Positions 50,015 to 59,556 of a stretch of 64,000 nucleotides of DNA are shown piece by piece. The DNA is taken from contig REDM01000178.1 in assembly GCA_007693485.1 (NCBI GenBank), positions 1 through 64,000 of the forward strand, given 5' to 3'. The notes below the pieces were generated by a model that saw nothing but the letters and a program-made list of their open reading frames with translations, was not told where the DNA came from and did no database searches. Source of the stretch: Spirochaetaceae bacterium. Lineage in GTDB: Bacteria; Spirochaetota; Spirochaetia; DSM-27196; PWMO01. The position numbers were made by a program, and so were the translations under genes. The first letter of the stretch is position 1. Every line of letters starts with the position of its first letter.

Positions 50015-51458
50015 CATCACCGTCTCGGCGGACACCGGTTCACCGCCGTCGTCACGCGAGCCCCTCATTGCCGTTGTCGGTCGACCAAACGTCGGGAAAT
50101 CGACGCTGTTCAACCGGCTTCTCAAAAAGCGCCGCGCCATTACGCATCCGCAGCCCGGGGTCACCCGGGACGTGGTCTCGGCCGAATGGAGCATCGACGG
50201 TCGGCCGGTTCGGCTCCTCGATACCGGCGGCGTCTCCCCGGAAGGTGACGCCTTCCATCGGGTGGTTTCCGAACGGAGTATGGCCGCCCTCGCGCGGGCG
50301 CATATCGTGCTTCTGGTCATGGACGTCACCGAGACGACTGCCGAGGATGAGCTCTTTCTCGAGGCGCTCGCGCCACAGCGTGACCGCACCATCCTGGTGG
50401 TCAACAAGGTTGATACCGAGAAACGAGATCCCGACGTATGGGACTTCCATCGGTTTGGATTCTCCGAGGTCATCGCGATCTCCGCCGAACACGGCCGCGG
50501 CATCGACGAGCTGCTTTCCGCGGTCACGGCGCGGTTGGATGCCATCCCGCGCTCGCTGATTGACACCGGCGCATCGTCCACAGGCGCACCGTCAACGTGC
50601 CCAACGTCAACGGACGGACCTACCGAGGGTACAGAAGAGGTGCCGGCGCCCATCGATCTCGGACTGATTCGTATCTCGGTACTTGGTCAGCCCAATACCG
50701 GGAAGTCCACCCTGTGCAACACCCTCATTGGATACGACGCGTCGATTGTGTCGGATCTTCCCGGAACCACCCGCGACGTGGTCGAAGAGCGATTCTCCGC
50801 AGGAGGGTATCACATTCGCATTCTGGACACCGCGGGGATCCGGCGAAAGAAGCGGGTGACCGAGGACATCGAATATTACTCGGTCACTCGAGCCATCGAT
50901 ACCATAGACGAAAGCGATGTTGTGCTGCTTCTGGTGGACGCCGACAAGGGCCTCTCGGAGCAGGACAAGAAAATCGCGTCGCTGGTGGTGAAGGCGGGCA
51001 AAGGGATCGTGCTGGTGCTCAACAAGTGGGACCTGCTTGCCGACACCAAAAACCAGTTTGAAGCGGTTCGCGATCGCATCCACTTCCTTTTTCCGGTTCT
51101 TGAGTTTGCGCCGGTGGTGCCCGTTTCCGCCCTCAACCGCACCGGGCTCGACCGGCTGCTGCGAGCTACCACTTCGGTGTTTCGTCAGCTCACCACGCGC
51201 GTCGACACCGGGCCGCTCAACGCGGCGCTGGCACGCTGGGTTACCAGAACGCCGCCACCCCTTGTCAATCGGCATCCGCTCAAGCTTCGGTATCTCACGC
51301 ACGTACAGGTGAATCCGTCGGTCTTCGTGCTGTTCTCAAACCGATCCGTCGGATTTCCTGATGCCTATCTCTCCTATATCAAGAACCAGATTCGGCGAGA
51401 GTTCGGGCTTACCGATATCCCGATTCGAATCGAGGTTCGCTCCGCGCAGAAGAGCTGA
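49995..51458 (+). CDS. der: ribosome biogenesis GTPase Der
   Basis: Two G domains (AVVGRPNVGKSTLFNRL, SVLGQPNTGKSTLCNTL) plus KH-like C-terminus; probable TTG start overlapping ptsI. Confidence 0.93.
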   Translation: MTSKSINITVSADTGSPPSSREPLIAVVGRPNVGKSTLFNRLLKKRRAITHPQPGVTRDVVSAEWSIDGRPVRLLDTGGVSPEGDAFHRVVSERSMAALARAHIVLLVMDVTETTAEDELFLEALAPQRDRTILVVNKVDTEKRDPDVWDFHRFGFSEVIAISAEHGRGIDELLSAVTARLDAIPRSLIDTGASSTGAPSTCPTSTDGPTEGTEEVPAPIDLGLIRISVLGQPNTGKSTLCNTLIGYDASIVSDLPGTTRDVVEERFSAGGYHIRILDTAGIRRKKRVTEDIEYYSVTRAIDTIDESDVVLLLVDADKGLSEQDKKIASLVVKAGKGIVLVLNKWDLLADTKNQFEAVRDRIHFLFPVLEFAPVVPVSALNRTGLDRLLRATTSVFRQLTTRVDTGPLNAALARWVTRTPPPLVNRHPLKLRYLTHVQVNPSVFVLFSNRSVGFPDAYLSYIKNQIRREFGLTDIPIRIEVRSAQKS

Positions 51459-52786
51459 TGAGCGCGTATCTGATCGGTGAGGTCTGCCGCCTGCTCGACG
51501 TGAAGCCACACGTCCTGCGCTACTGGGAGCAGCAGGTTCCGCTGCTTGCTCCCCGCAAAGACCACGCCGGCAGACGCATGTACTCACCTCGTGAGGTGCA
51601 GATTCTTTTCCGATTGAGGTATCTGATCGTCACCCGCCGCCTGACCACCGAGGGCGCCGCCCGAAAGATTCTGGAAGAGGTGCAGGGACCGGGAGCCGAC
51701 CTCAAGGCACAGGTTCACGAGCTGCGCGAGTCGCTTCTGAGTCTCCAGCGGGATATTCGCGCACGCTCCCGCGTGGGAGAGCCGTTGCTCCTTCCCCCGT
51801 GCGGCCATGAGCTCGTTGCATCGCTCGATCAGCTCTGGTCGGGAATGCCGGTGTCGCGCCGGGCGGCGGTGGCGACCGACCTCGCCCGCTGGAGCGCCGA
51901 GAGCACCCGGTACGCTGCGCTTCCGGCTTCGCGGGGCGACGGCACCTCGGCCGTTGAGCCCGACCGGCGTACCGTCCGCGTCTATCGCTGGCGGCGCCCG
52001 GAGCTCCAGCACTACTTTCCCGAGTCCGGTGGGCGGCTCCGTGTCGCGGTGCTGATTCTCGCAGGCACCGGAGGCGCGGCGCGGCTTCGCACCACGATCA
52101 CGCGGATCGCCGCGGAGCTTTCAGACTCGGCGCGCTACGGAATCGGCATCAACTCGTGGCTCATTGTCGCCTCTCCACGCGAACTCGCTGATCCCGCAAC
52201 GCTGCTGCGGTTCTGCTCGACGCGGGCTGGTATCACCGCGCCGGTGAACCTCATTGCGGAGTACCCGTTTCCATTGCGCGATGACGAGGGACGGTTTGTG
52301 ATGGACGCAGACGGGCAGGGGCTCGCGGGTTGCTCGGAGCCCTTGCTCTGGGCGGTGCGCGAGGTTGCGCAGCAGGAGGCGTTGGCTTCGTCGTGCGACG
52401 CTATGCTGCTCTGTGATCACGCAGCGACCCGTGAGGGTCCACCACCGGTGGAACTGCTCGCGTGGTTTGATCCCCGTCGGTGCGATGCGGTGGCGACCGC
52501 GGTGCGCGACCCGGCGTCGGAGCGTGCGCTCGGATACCGGAGGGCGGGGCCGGCGGTTGTTTCGGTGTCGCTGATGCGATCGGCTGCGGCTCATGGGGTT
52601 GGCAGCCTGGTGCGCCGGCGGCAACGGGTCTTCAGGCATTCGGTGGATCTGGACGATATTCAAACAGAAGAGCTGTATCGCAGCTCGCTCTCCGTCATGG
52701 ATCTGCTTGCCGCGGCGCGGAGACCGCGAGTATTTTCTACAGGGAAAACCGAATGGATTCGAGAACACGCCCGTCCGCTCGCGTAG
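51458..52786 (+). CDS. MerR-type HTH protein with large C-terminal domain resembling UDP-sugar/UDP-GlcNAc pyrophosphorylases (degenerate)
   Basis: N-term YLIGEVCRLLDVKPHVLRYWEQQVPLLAPRKDHAGRRMYSPREVQILFRLRYLI; C-term VLILAGTGGAARLR...NSWLIVASPRELADPATLLRF...RFVMDADGQGLAG...DAMLLCDHA. Confidence 0.65.
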   Translation: MSAYLIGEVCRLLDVKPHVLRYWEQQVPLLAPRKDHAGRRMYSPREVQILFRLRYLIVTRRLTTEGAARKILEEVQGPGADLKAQVHELRESLLSLQRDIRARSRVGEPLLLPPCGHELVASLDQLWSGMPVSRRAAVATDLARWSAESTRYAALPASRGDGTSAVEPDRRTVRVYRWRRPELQHYFPESGGRLRVAVLILAGTGGAARLRTTITRIAAELSDSARYGIGINSWLIVASPRELADPATLLRFCSTRAGITAPVNLIAEYPFPLRDDEGRFVMDADGQGLAGCSEPLLWAVREVAQQEALASSCDAMLLCDHAATREGPPPVELLAWFDPRRCDAVATAVRDPASERALGYRRAGPAVVSVSLMRSAAAHGVGSLVRRRQRVFRHSVDLDDIQTEELYRSSLSVMDLLAAARRPRVFSTGKTEWIREHARPLA

Positions 52787-53874
52787 TCATCGCTCACCTC
52801 GCTGTGCTGCTCATTGTCGTTCCGGCAACCGTCGGTGCGTTGCCGCTGGTGCTTCCGGAGCACACCGAAACTCGGATTCGCTTGCAGGAGCTGGTAACCG
52901 GCCCCCTGTCGACCGTAGCGGTCACGGAAGCTGATATTCATCGGCAACGCTTCACGCCGCATCGGGTGCGGTTCTCCCACGAGGTGCGGGGAGAGTATCA
53001 CTATCTGATCTTTACCAACGAGATGAGGGGCGAGTTCCGGCTGCCGACGCGCGGTTCGTGGACGATTCGCCGACATCGGGAAACCGGCGCCATCGATGAG
53101 ATCAAGGTGTTTCTCGCCGATGACCAGCGCTTCTTCGCTCGGCTCGCTCCGGACGGAAACGGTCGCCGGGTTACGCGCATGGAGGTCACCCTCATGGACG
53201 ATGTGATCTACCGTGACGTGGTGGTGCCAATTCCGTTTGAGCGGGTGCTCGTCTCCTCGTTTGCCGAGATCCAGCGCGCCACCGAAGCGATCGTCGACTG
53301 GAGTCTGTTCCACATTCCGCCGGACCGTGCCGCACATCAGACGGTCGAGCGCATGGTGGGACGGATTCGCGCTTCCTTCGCCAATCGACAGGAGGGTGAT
53401 CCCGCAGCCATCGATCGCCTGATTGCCGAGACAGGGTTTGCCGATGCAGACAGCCTCGGTGATGGAAGGGTGATTGCAGTCCACGCGATCCGGTTTGCGA
53501 CGGTGGTACCCGACGTAGGGTTGCCAATCGAAGACCTCCGGCGTTCGCTCTATCTGCTCGTCCGGGAGCACCCTGACTCGTTTTACATCGGACGCATCAA
53601 CACGGGCCTGCGATCCAACGGGCAAATGGTTGCCGGGAGTGCCTTTACACGGCAGCATCATCGTCTCGTTGCGCTATTTCCCACCGTTGACCCTCGCGGA
53701 CGGTTCCAGACCGTGGTGATTGATGGGAACGCAGAGACAACCGTTACGTCACTGCGAACGCGGTACTCAGGCGATTCAATCCACCTGGTACGGGTGCGCG
53801 CGCACGATAATCTGTTTGCTGCCGGCGAATATGACCGCGTTTTGTTCAATGAGGTTTTGTTGAATAATGAGTGA
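52753..53874 (+). CDS. secreted/periplasmic protein of unknown function
   Basis: Signal-peptide-like N-terminus; starts inside the end of the MerR gene; no recognised family. Confidence 0.65.
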   Translation: MDSRTRPSARVVIAHLAVLLIVVPATVGALPLVLPEHTETRIRLQELVTGPLSTVAVTEADIHRQRFTPHRVRFSHEVRGEYHYLIFTNEMRGEFRLPTRGSWTIRRHRETGAIDEIKVFLADDQRFFARLAPDGNGRRVTRMEVTLMDDVIYRDVVVPIPFERVLVSSFAEIQRATEAIVDWSLFHIPPDRAAHQTVERMVGRIRASFANRQEGDPAAIDRLIAETGFADADSLGDGRVIAVHAIRFATVVPDVGLPIEDLRRSLYLLVREHPDSFYIGRINTGLRSNGQMVAGSAFTRQHHRLVALFPTVDPRGRFQTVVIDGNAETTVTSLRTRYSGDSIHLVRVRAHDNLFAAGEYDRVLFNEVLLNNE

Positions 53875-53898
53875 TGGTGAGATATCCTGATTACACGT

Positions 53899-56826
53899 AT
53901 GAAGCGACTTCTCCTGCTGACCGTCGTGCTTCTGTGCGCCGGCAGCCTTTTCGCGCAGAGTTCCGATCGGGACCTCTTTCTTCAGGCCGAGGCGCGGTTT
54001 CGCGCCGGCGAATTTGAAGTCGCGCTCGAGCGGTATGACGCGCTGATTCGCCAGTTTCCCGTTTCGCAGTTTGTCCCCGACGCACAGTTTCGTCGTGCCG
54101 TGACCCTTCATCGGCTTGGACGGCACCAGGAATCACTCGAGCTGTTACAGCGGGTGGAAACCCGGTTCCGCTCGACGCGATTTCTGCAGCAGGTGCCGTT
54201 CTGGAAGGGGGTGGCGCACTATCGACTCAGAAACTACACCACTGCGGCGGCCGATCTGCGCCTCTTTCTCAGCGCAAGCGCAGACGCGGGACAGCGAGTG
54301 CAGGCGTTGCTCTACCTGGCGCTCAGTGAGGTAGAGTTGGGCTCGCGCCCGGCGGCGCTGGCAGCGCTGGAACAGATGTTTGAGATTACCAACCCGTCCA
54401 GCGAGCTCTTTGCCGCGAGCGTCTACCTTGCGTTGCTGCTTCAGGAAGGACGGCCGCAGGACGGGGTTGAGTTTTTCGAGCAACTGAACCTTCCCGCGGT
54501 GGGTGGAACCCGAAGGGACACGGTGGTGCTCTATGCGGCCGAAGCGTATCGCCGGTCCGGAGCGGTGTCCGAGGCCCAAACCCTGCTGCGCGGCCTGCGC
54601 GGGGCGGATGCATCCGTTGCCGCGGTTGCCTTTCAACAGCTCTTTCAGATCGCGCAGGAGAGCGGAGATGAAACGGCACTGCTGACGGTGACCAGCGAGG
54701 CCGAGCAGGCACTCGCGGGGCGAACCGACGTCCTGGCTCAATTCTGGCTGCAGGTGGGCATTGAGACCTTTCACCAAGGTCGGTTCGATCTCTCAGAGCT
54801 CTACCTTCAACGGGTGTGGGATCTGCGACGCTCGCAGCCGGTCAGCGGCACGGTTCCGCTTCACCTCGCGGAAATTCTCGCCGCCCGTGGCGAGCGAACG
54901 CGAGCGGTTGCAGTGCTGAACGACCATCTGGAGCGCAGCAGAGACCAGATTGCTGCGGTTCTTTTCCGTCTCGGGCGCCTTCACGCCGCAGGTGGAGACT
55001 GGCGCCGGGCGGCCGAGGTGCTCACGGTTGTGTTCACCGAGCACCGTGATACGGATGTGTTTGCGCCGGCTGCGTATCAACTAGCCTTCGCGCGAAACCG
55101 TCTGCAACAGACCGACGATGCGCTTACCGTCATAGACGACGTGTTCTCCGCCGGGCTCGCGGGACAGTTTGCAGGAGACTTCCTGCGATTGCGCGCGCAG
55201 ATCTATCGCAGTCGCGGTGCCCTTGAGCAGGCTCTCCAGGCGCTGCGCGAGTATCTCGGACGGAATCCCGGAGACCTCGACGCGCTGATTGAGCAGGCAA
55301 CGCTGCTCTTCCAGCTCGAACGGTACGGGCAGGTCATCAGCGAACACCGGGACATTTCTGCAGCGCATCCCAGCCTGCAGAGCGACAGACCCGATCTTTC
55401 GGTTCAGCTCGATTACCTCGTTGGGCTCGCGTTGATCGCCGGTCGCGATTACCGCGCAGCGATCGCGGCGCTACGCCGCCTGCCCGACGACCCCGAGTCG
55501 CTACGAGCGCTCGCACCCGAACGTGACTTTGAGATCATCCACCCCTACGCCCTCTACTATCTTGGGTGGGCGTACTTTCGGCTCTCCGAGTATGCCTCGG
55601 CCATCGCTTCCTTCGACCGGCTTCTGCGTTTTGATGAGCGTCATCGCTTTGCACCGCAGGCCGCCCACCTCGCCGGGTGGAGCGCCTACAACCTCGAGCG
55701 CTACGATGCCGCCGAGGGGTACCTGCGGCGTCTTCGCGCAATGCGCGTTGGCGGGACCATCGAAACCGAGGCGGCGTTCCTCCTTGGTCAGACCTTTTCC
55801 GCCCGCAATCGTTACGAGGAAGCCCTGGTCGAGTTTCGAAACGTCTTTCTGGATAGTCCCAATTCCCCGCTCGCCGACGACGCGCTGTTTGAGTACGCCG
55901 GTGTGCTGGTTCGCATGGGGCGCGTGGATGATGGCGTCCAGCAGTATCGAAACGTGTTCAGCCGCTTTCCCACCGGTGAACTCGCCGAGGAGGCGTTGTT
56001 TCGCCGTGGCGAGATCCTCTTCGAACGCGGCCGGTATGACGATGCGCGCAGCGCATTCTTCGAACATCGAAGCAACTTTGCGCAAGGCGAACTCGTGCAC
56101 GCCTCGCTCTACTGGGCAGGCATTGCCTCCGAGCGCCTCGGCGAGCGGGCCGGAGCGCTCCTGCTGTGGGAACAGCTGATCAGGGATCATCGCGGCAGCC
56201 CATTCCGCCCGGACGCGATGCTGCGTTCGGTGACCCTCTATGAAGATCTCGGGCAGTACCGTAACGCACTCAACATCGTCACGGAGTTCATCGCCGCGTA
56301 TCCCGCCCAGGCCGAGGCGCTGCAGACCCGCCGGAAGGCGGATGAGTTGATTCTGCTGATCGGCGGTCTCTCCGAGCAGGAAGCACGGTTGTGGGTTCGC
56401 ATCGACGAGAACCGTCGCACCCAAACCAGCGCCGGTCGGGCTGCGATTCTCGAACTCGGGCGGCTTGCGATCATGGAAGGCGCGGGGAGCCCTGCGAACG
56501 AGAACCTCGTGGTGCAGCTTCTCGACGATACGGCGCGCCTGCGGAGCGAAGACCCGGCGGCTGCCGCCGAGGCGACCTTTCTCCTCGCTGAGTACCAGAT
56601 GCGCAGCTCCAACCCGGCCCCCGCCGCACAGCTGTTTTTGAGTGTTCCTGAGATCAATCCGGAAAACCGGGATCTCGCCGCGCGCTCGTTGTTCCGCGCA
56701 GCGGAAGCGCTGCAGTTTGCGGGGCGTGACGCCGATATGCGCGAAATTATCCGTCGCCTTGAACAGACCTTTCCGGCGTCAGAGTGGACAACTCGGGCGC
56801 GTCGCCTGCTGGGAGGCACCCCGTGA
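53899..56826 (+). CDS. large exported tetratricopeptide repeat protein
   Basis: Signal peptide MKRLLLLTVVLLCAGSLFAQ; many TPR-like repeats (e.g. FLQAEARFRAGEFEVALERYDALIRQFP, LGWAYFRLSEYASAIASFDRLLRF). Confidence 0.88.
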   Translation: MKRLLLLTVVLLCAGSLFAQSSDRDLFLQAEARFRAGEFEVALERYDALIRQFPVSQFVPDAQFRRAVTLHRLGRHQESLELLQRVETRFRSTRFLQQVPFWKGVAHYRLRNYTTAAADLRLFLSASADAGQRVQALLYLALSEVELGSRPAALAALEQMFEITNPSSELFAASVYLALLLQEGRPQDGVEFFEQLNLPAVGGTRRDTVVLYAAEAYRRSGAVSEAQTLLRGLRGADASVAAVAFQQLFQIAQESGDETALLTVTSEAEQALAGRTDVLAQFWLQVGIETFHQGRFDLSELYLQRVWDLRRSQPVSGTVPLHLAEILAARGERTRAVAVLNDHLERSRDQIAAVLFRLGRLHAAGGDWRRAAEVLTVVFTEHRDTDVFAPAAYQLAFARNRLQQTDDALTVIDDVFSAGLAGQFAGDFLRLRAQIYRSRGALEQALQALREYLGRNPGDLDALIEQATLLFQLERYGQVISEHRDISAAHPSLQSDRPDLSVQLDYLVGLALIAGRDYRAAIAALRRLPDDPESLRALAPERDFEIIHPYALYYLGWAYFRLSEYASAIASFDRLLRFDERHRFAPQAAHLAGWSAYNLERYDAAEGYLRRLRAMRVGGTIETEAAFLLGQTFSARNRYEEALVEFRNVFLDSPNSPLADDALFEYAGVLVRMGRVDDGVQQYRNVFSRFPTGELAEEALFRRGEILFERGRYDDARSAFFEHRSNFAQGELVHASLYWAGIASERLGERAGALLLWEQLIRDHRGSPFRPDAMLRSVTLYEDLGQYRNALNIVTEFIAAYPAQAEALQTRRKADELILLIGGLSEQEARLWVRIDENRRTQTSAGRAAILELGRLAIMEGAGSPANENLVVQLLDDTARLRSEDPAAAAEATFLLAEYQMRSSNPAPAAQLFLSVPEINPENRDLAARSLFRAAEALQFAGRDADMREIIRRLEQTFPASEWTTRARRLLGGTP

Positions 56827-58505
56827 TGCATCGTGTATGGCGTATCTCTCTGGTGGCACTGGTGCTCGTGTCGGCGACGGTTTCGGCGCAGCAGGGGGCG
56901 GCTCCGCAACAGAGCGATCGCACCCGCGGCAGCGGCCCGCAGGACACCGACATCACCTTGCCGGAGACCTTCCTCGAAGTCGAAGAGGTTCTGATCGAAC
57001 GGGTCGAGGCGGTTCTTCCTCAACCGGCCGATCTGCTTCCCGCAGTCCAGACGGTGCCGCTTCCGACCGAAGAGGAGCTTCGGATCTCCGACGGTCTGTT
57101 CGATATTCCGGGTATCGACGATCCGACCTTTCGCTCCGACGGTGGGGGAGAGTCATCCTTCTTTTCAGACGGCGTGCTCGGAACCGGCAGTAACTACCAT
57201 ATCCTCGGCTCCTTGACGCTGTTCAAGCTGGGAACGGATCCTCGGTTTCGGTTCCAGTTTGCCCATGAGAGCATCGACGGGTTTCAGTTTTCGGGGCCGG
57301 GCAGGGGGTTCTTTGAACGGGAAGACACCATCGAGGGGTGGATCGCATCGAGCGTGACCTCGCGCTTGAGAGCAGAAGGCGAAGCTCGCTTCTTCCAGCG
57401 CGAGATTGGTCTTCAGAATCAACCCGATCTCTTCTATTCAGCCGGCCACCGCTCGTTGTCCGGCAGCGCCCTCATGGAGTACTCGCTGTTCAACCGGGTG
57501 ACGCTGGGCCTGCAGACCGAAGCAGCTTTTGTTGAGCGCATCTTCACCGTGAAGGACCCGGCGCTCGATCCTCCGCGGCAAGATGAGATCTCGGTACAAC
57601 CGGCAATCTTTCTCGCGTTTCGCAGTAACCGCGTGCTGGTACGCGCAGACGGCGAGTACGAGTACCGCTCCTTTGGTGGGGGTGATCTCACCACCGACCA
57701 GGCTGGTGCGGCTTCGCTGACCGCCGAAGTGTCCGTACGAGACGCGCTTTTTCTGGAAGCAACCGGCGGGACTCGCATCTCAGCCGCCGACGGGTTGCTG
57801 TTCCCCTTCCGGGTCGCAGCCACCGCAAACCTCGACGACACACTCACCCTGTCTGCCGAGGGCGGGTACCGGGTGGTGCCGCCGCGGTTCTTCGATCTGT
57901 GGCAGCGGTTCCCGCTGCTCAGTTTTGGCCCGGAGGATCGTCGAAGGCCCGCGTCGGAGCGCGCCTGGTACGGTGCGGTCCACGGTGCCCTGGCTACGGC
58001 CGACCGGCGAGTCTCGTTGGAAGCGGGGGCCGAGTTCGCGGTTCGTTCCTACGCGCTCAATCTCGCCCCCTTCGACGCCGTGGGGGATGCCACCTTTGGA
58101 TTACTGCAGGAAGAACATACGACGCTCACGCCGGAAGTGGTGCTCACCTGGCGACCCGGTGTGGTTCAGTTTTCCGCGGGATGGGAGGCCAACCTCCTGG
58201 ATCGCTCGGTGTTTGCTCCTGAGCAGAGTCTGAGTGCGGGGCTGGAGGTTATCCACGCTTCGGAACGGTTTGGCGCAAACGTCGCCGCGCGTGCAGACCT
58301 GTTTGACGATGCAACGCTTCCGCGCCTGGGAGCAGGAGGCTTTTTCAACGTTGCCCGCGGGGTGCAGTTTCAGTTGGAACTGCGTGACCTGCTGGCGCCT
58401 GCCCTTCCTGACGGGCGACCGCAGATTGGCAGCGATGTCTCGTCCAATTTCCCCTTCATTGAACCCGGCTTCCGGGTCATCCTCAAAGCGAACGTATCCC
58501 TCTAA
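56826..58505 (+). CDS. probable outer-membrane beta-barrel protein
   Basis: Signal peptide to VSAQ; alternating amphipathic strands through the C-terminal part; terminal RVILKANVSL. Confidence 0.6.
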   Translation: MHRVWRISLVALVLVSATVSAQQGAAPQQSDRTRGSGPQDTDITLPETFLEVEEVLIERVEAVLPQPADLLPAVQTVPLPTEEELRISDGLFDIPGIDDPTFRSDGGGESSFFSDGVLGTGSNYHILGSLTLFKLGTDPRFRFQFAHESIDGFQFSGPGRGFFEREDTIEGWIASSVTSRLRAEGEARFFQREIGLQNQPDLFYSAGHRSLSGSALMEYSLFNRVTLGLQTEAAFVERIFTVKDPALDPPRQDEISVQPAIFLAFRSNRVLVRADGEYEYRSFGGGDLTTDQAGAASLTAEVSVRDALFLEATGGTRISAADGLLFPFRVAATANLDDTLTLSAEGGYRVVPPRFFDLWQRFPLLSFGPEDRRRPASERAWYGAVHGALATADRRVSLEAGAEFAVRSYALNLAPFDAVGDATFGLLQEEHTTLTPEVVLTWRPGVVQFSAGWEANLLDRSVFAPEQSLSAGLEVIHASERFGANVAARADLFDDATLPRLGAGGFFNVARGVQFQLELRDLLAPALPDGRPQIGSDVSSNFPFIEPGFRVILKANVSL

Positions 58506-58516
58506 GGAGAACTTCT

Positions 58517-59140
58517 ATGCTCATGCTCATTGAACGTGGCGGACTGATCATGATTCTCATTCTCTCGCTCTCGGTGGTCGCGGCTGCGATCATCATCGAG
58601 CGTCTGCTGTTCTTCCGCCGGATCAAGAGCGATCAGAGCGTGGTAGTAAACGGATTGAAAGAAGCGGTGTCTCAGGGACGCTTCGCTGAGGCGGACGTTA
58701 TCTGTAAGAACAACGATTCACCACTCACGCGACTGGCGCGTATCGCGATCGAAAACCGGCGCCGCAGCGAAGAATCGATCCAGGCCGCGGTAAGCGAAGC
58801 GGCCAATATGGAAATTCCCAAGATGGAGCGATACCTTACGTCATTAGGGACCATCGCCCACATTTCCCCTCTGCTGGGACTGTTGGGTACGGTCACCGGG
58901 AATATTCAGGCGTTTGGCGTGCTCGGGGGCTTTGAAGCGGCTGGAGGCAACCCCGCGTTGCTGGCGCGTGGCATCTCCGAGGCTTTGTTGACAACGGCTG
59001 CGGGAATTATTGTGTCAATTCCGGCGATCACCTTCTACAACTACCTGGTGAATCGGGTGAATCATCTGATCATCAGCATGGAGAATCAGGTCAACGCGAT
59101 CGTGCGGGAAATGAAGCGGGAAGGGCGGAATGCAGTTTAG
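58517..59140 (+). CDS. exbB: MotA/TolQ/ExbB proton channel family protein
   Basis: TLGTIAHISPLLGLLGTVTGNIQAF, GISEALLTTAAGIIVSIPAITFYNYLVN. Confidence 0.93.
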   Translation: MLMLIERGGLIMILILSLSVVAAAIIIERLLFFRRIKSDQSVVVNGLKEAVSQGRFAEADVICKNNDSPLTRLARIAIENRRRSEESIQAAVSEAANMEIPKMERYLTSLGTIAHISPLLGLLGTVTGNIQAFGVLGGFEAAGGNPALLARGISEALLTTAAGIIVSIPAITFYNYLVNRVNHLIISMENQVNAIVREMKREGRNAV

Positions 59141-59540
59141 ACGACGGCTGCGACCGAATGCCAACGTCGATCTCATTCCCATGATCGATGTGGTGTTCCA
59201 ACTCGTGGTCTTTTTCATGGTCTCGAGCACCTTCATCATGACGCCGGGGATTGCCCTCGATCTGCCGCAGTCCACCTCCGCCGAGCCGGTGGTCATGGAT
59301 CGGCTGGTCATCACGGTGGTGTCGACCGACGAGCTCTATCTGAACCGTCGTCGACTCGATCTGGTGGGATTGGACGGAGCGCTTTCCGAGCTCGGCGGCA
59401 ATCGCGATGAGCAGGCAACGCTCAGTGTCATCATCGAAGGCGACCAGAGCGTTCCGTACAATTTGATGGTCCAGGTGCTCGACCTTCTGCGCCGGAACGG
59501 ATTCCGGGCGGTGAACCTTCGAACCCTGGAAGCCAACTGA
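59130..59540 (+). CDS. exbD: ExbD/TolR family protein
   Basis: NVDLIPMIDVVFQLVVFFMVSSTFIM single TM with Asp, periplasmic domain. Confidence 0.93.
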   Translation: MQFRRRLRPNANVDLIPMIDVVFQLVVFFMVSSTFIMTPGIALDLPQSTSAEPVVMDRLVITVVSTDELYLNRRRLDLVGLDGALSELGGNRDEQATLSVIIEGDQSVPYNLMVQVLDLLRRNGFRAVNLRTLEAN

Positions 59541-59556
59541 GGGGGGCGGTACGCAC

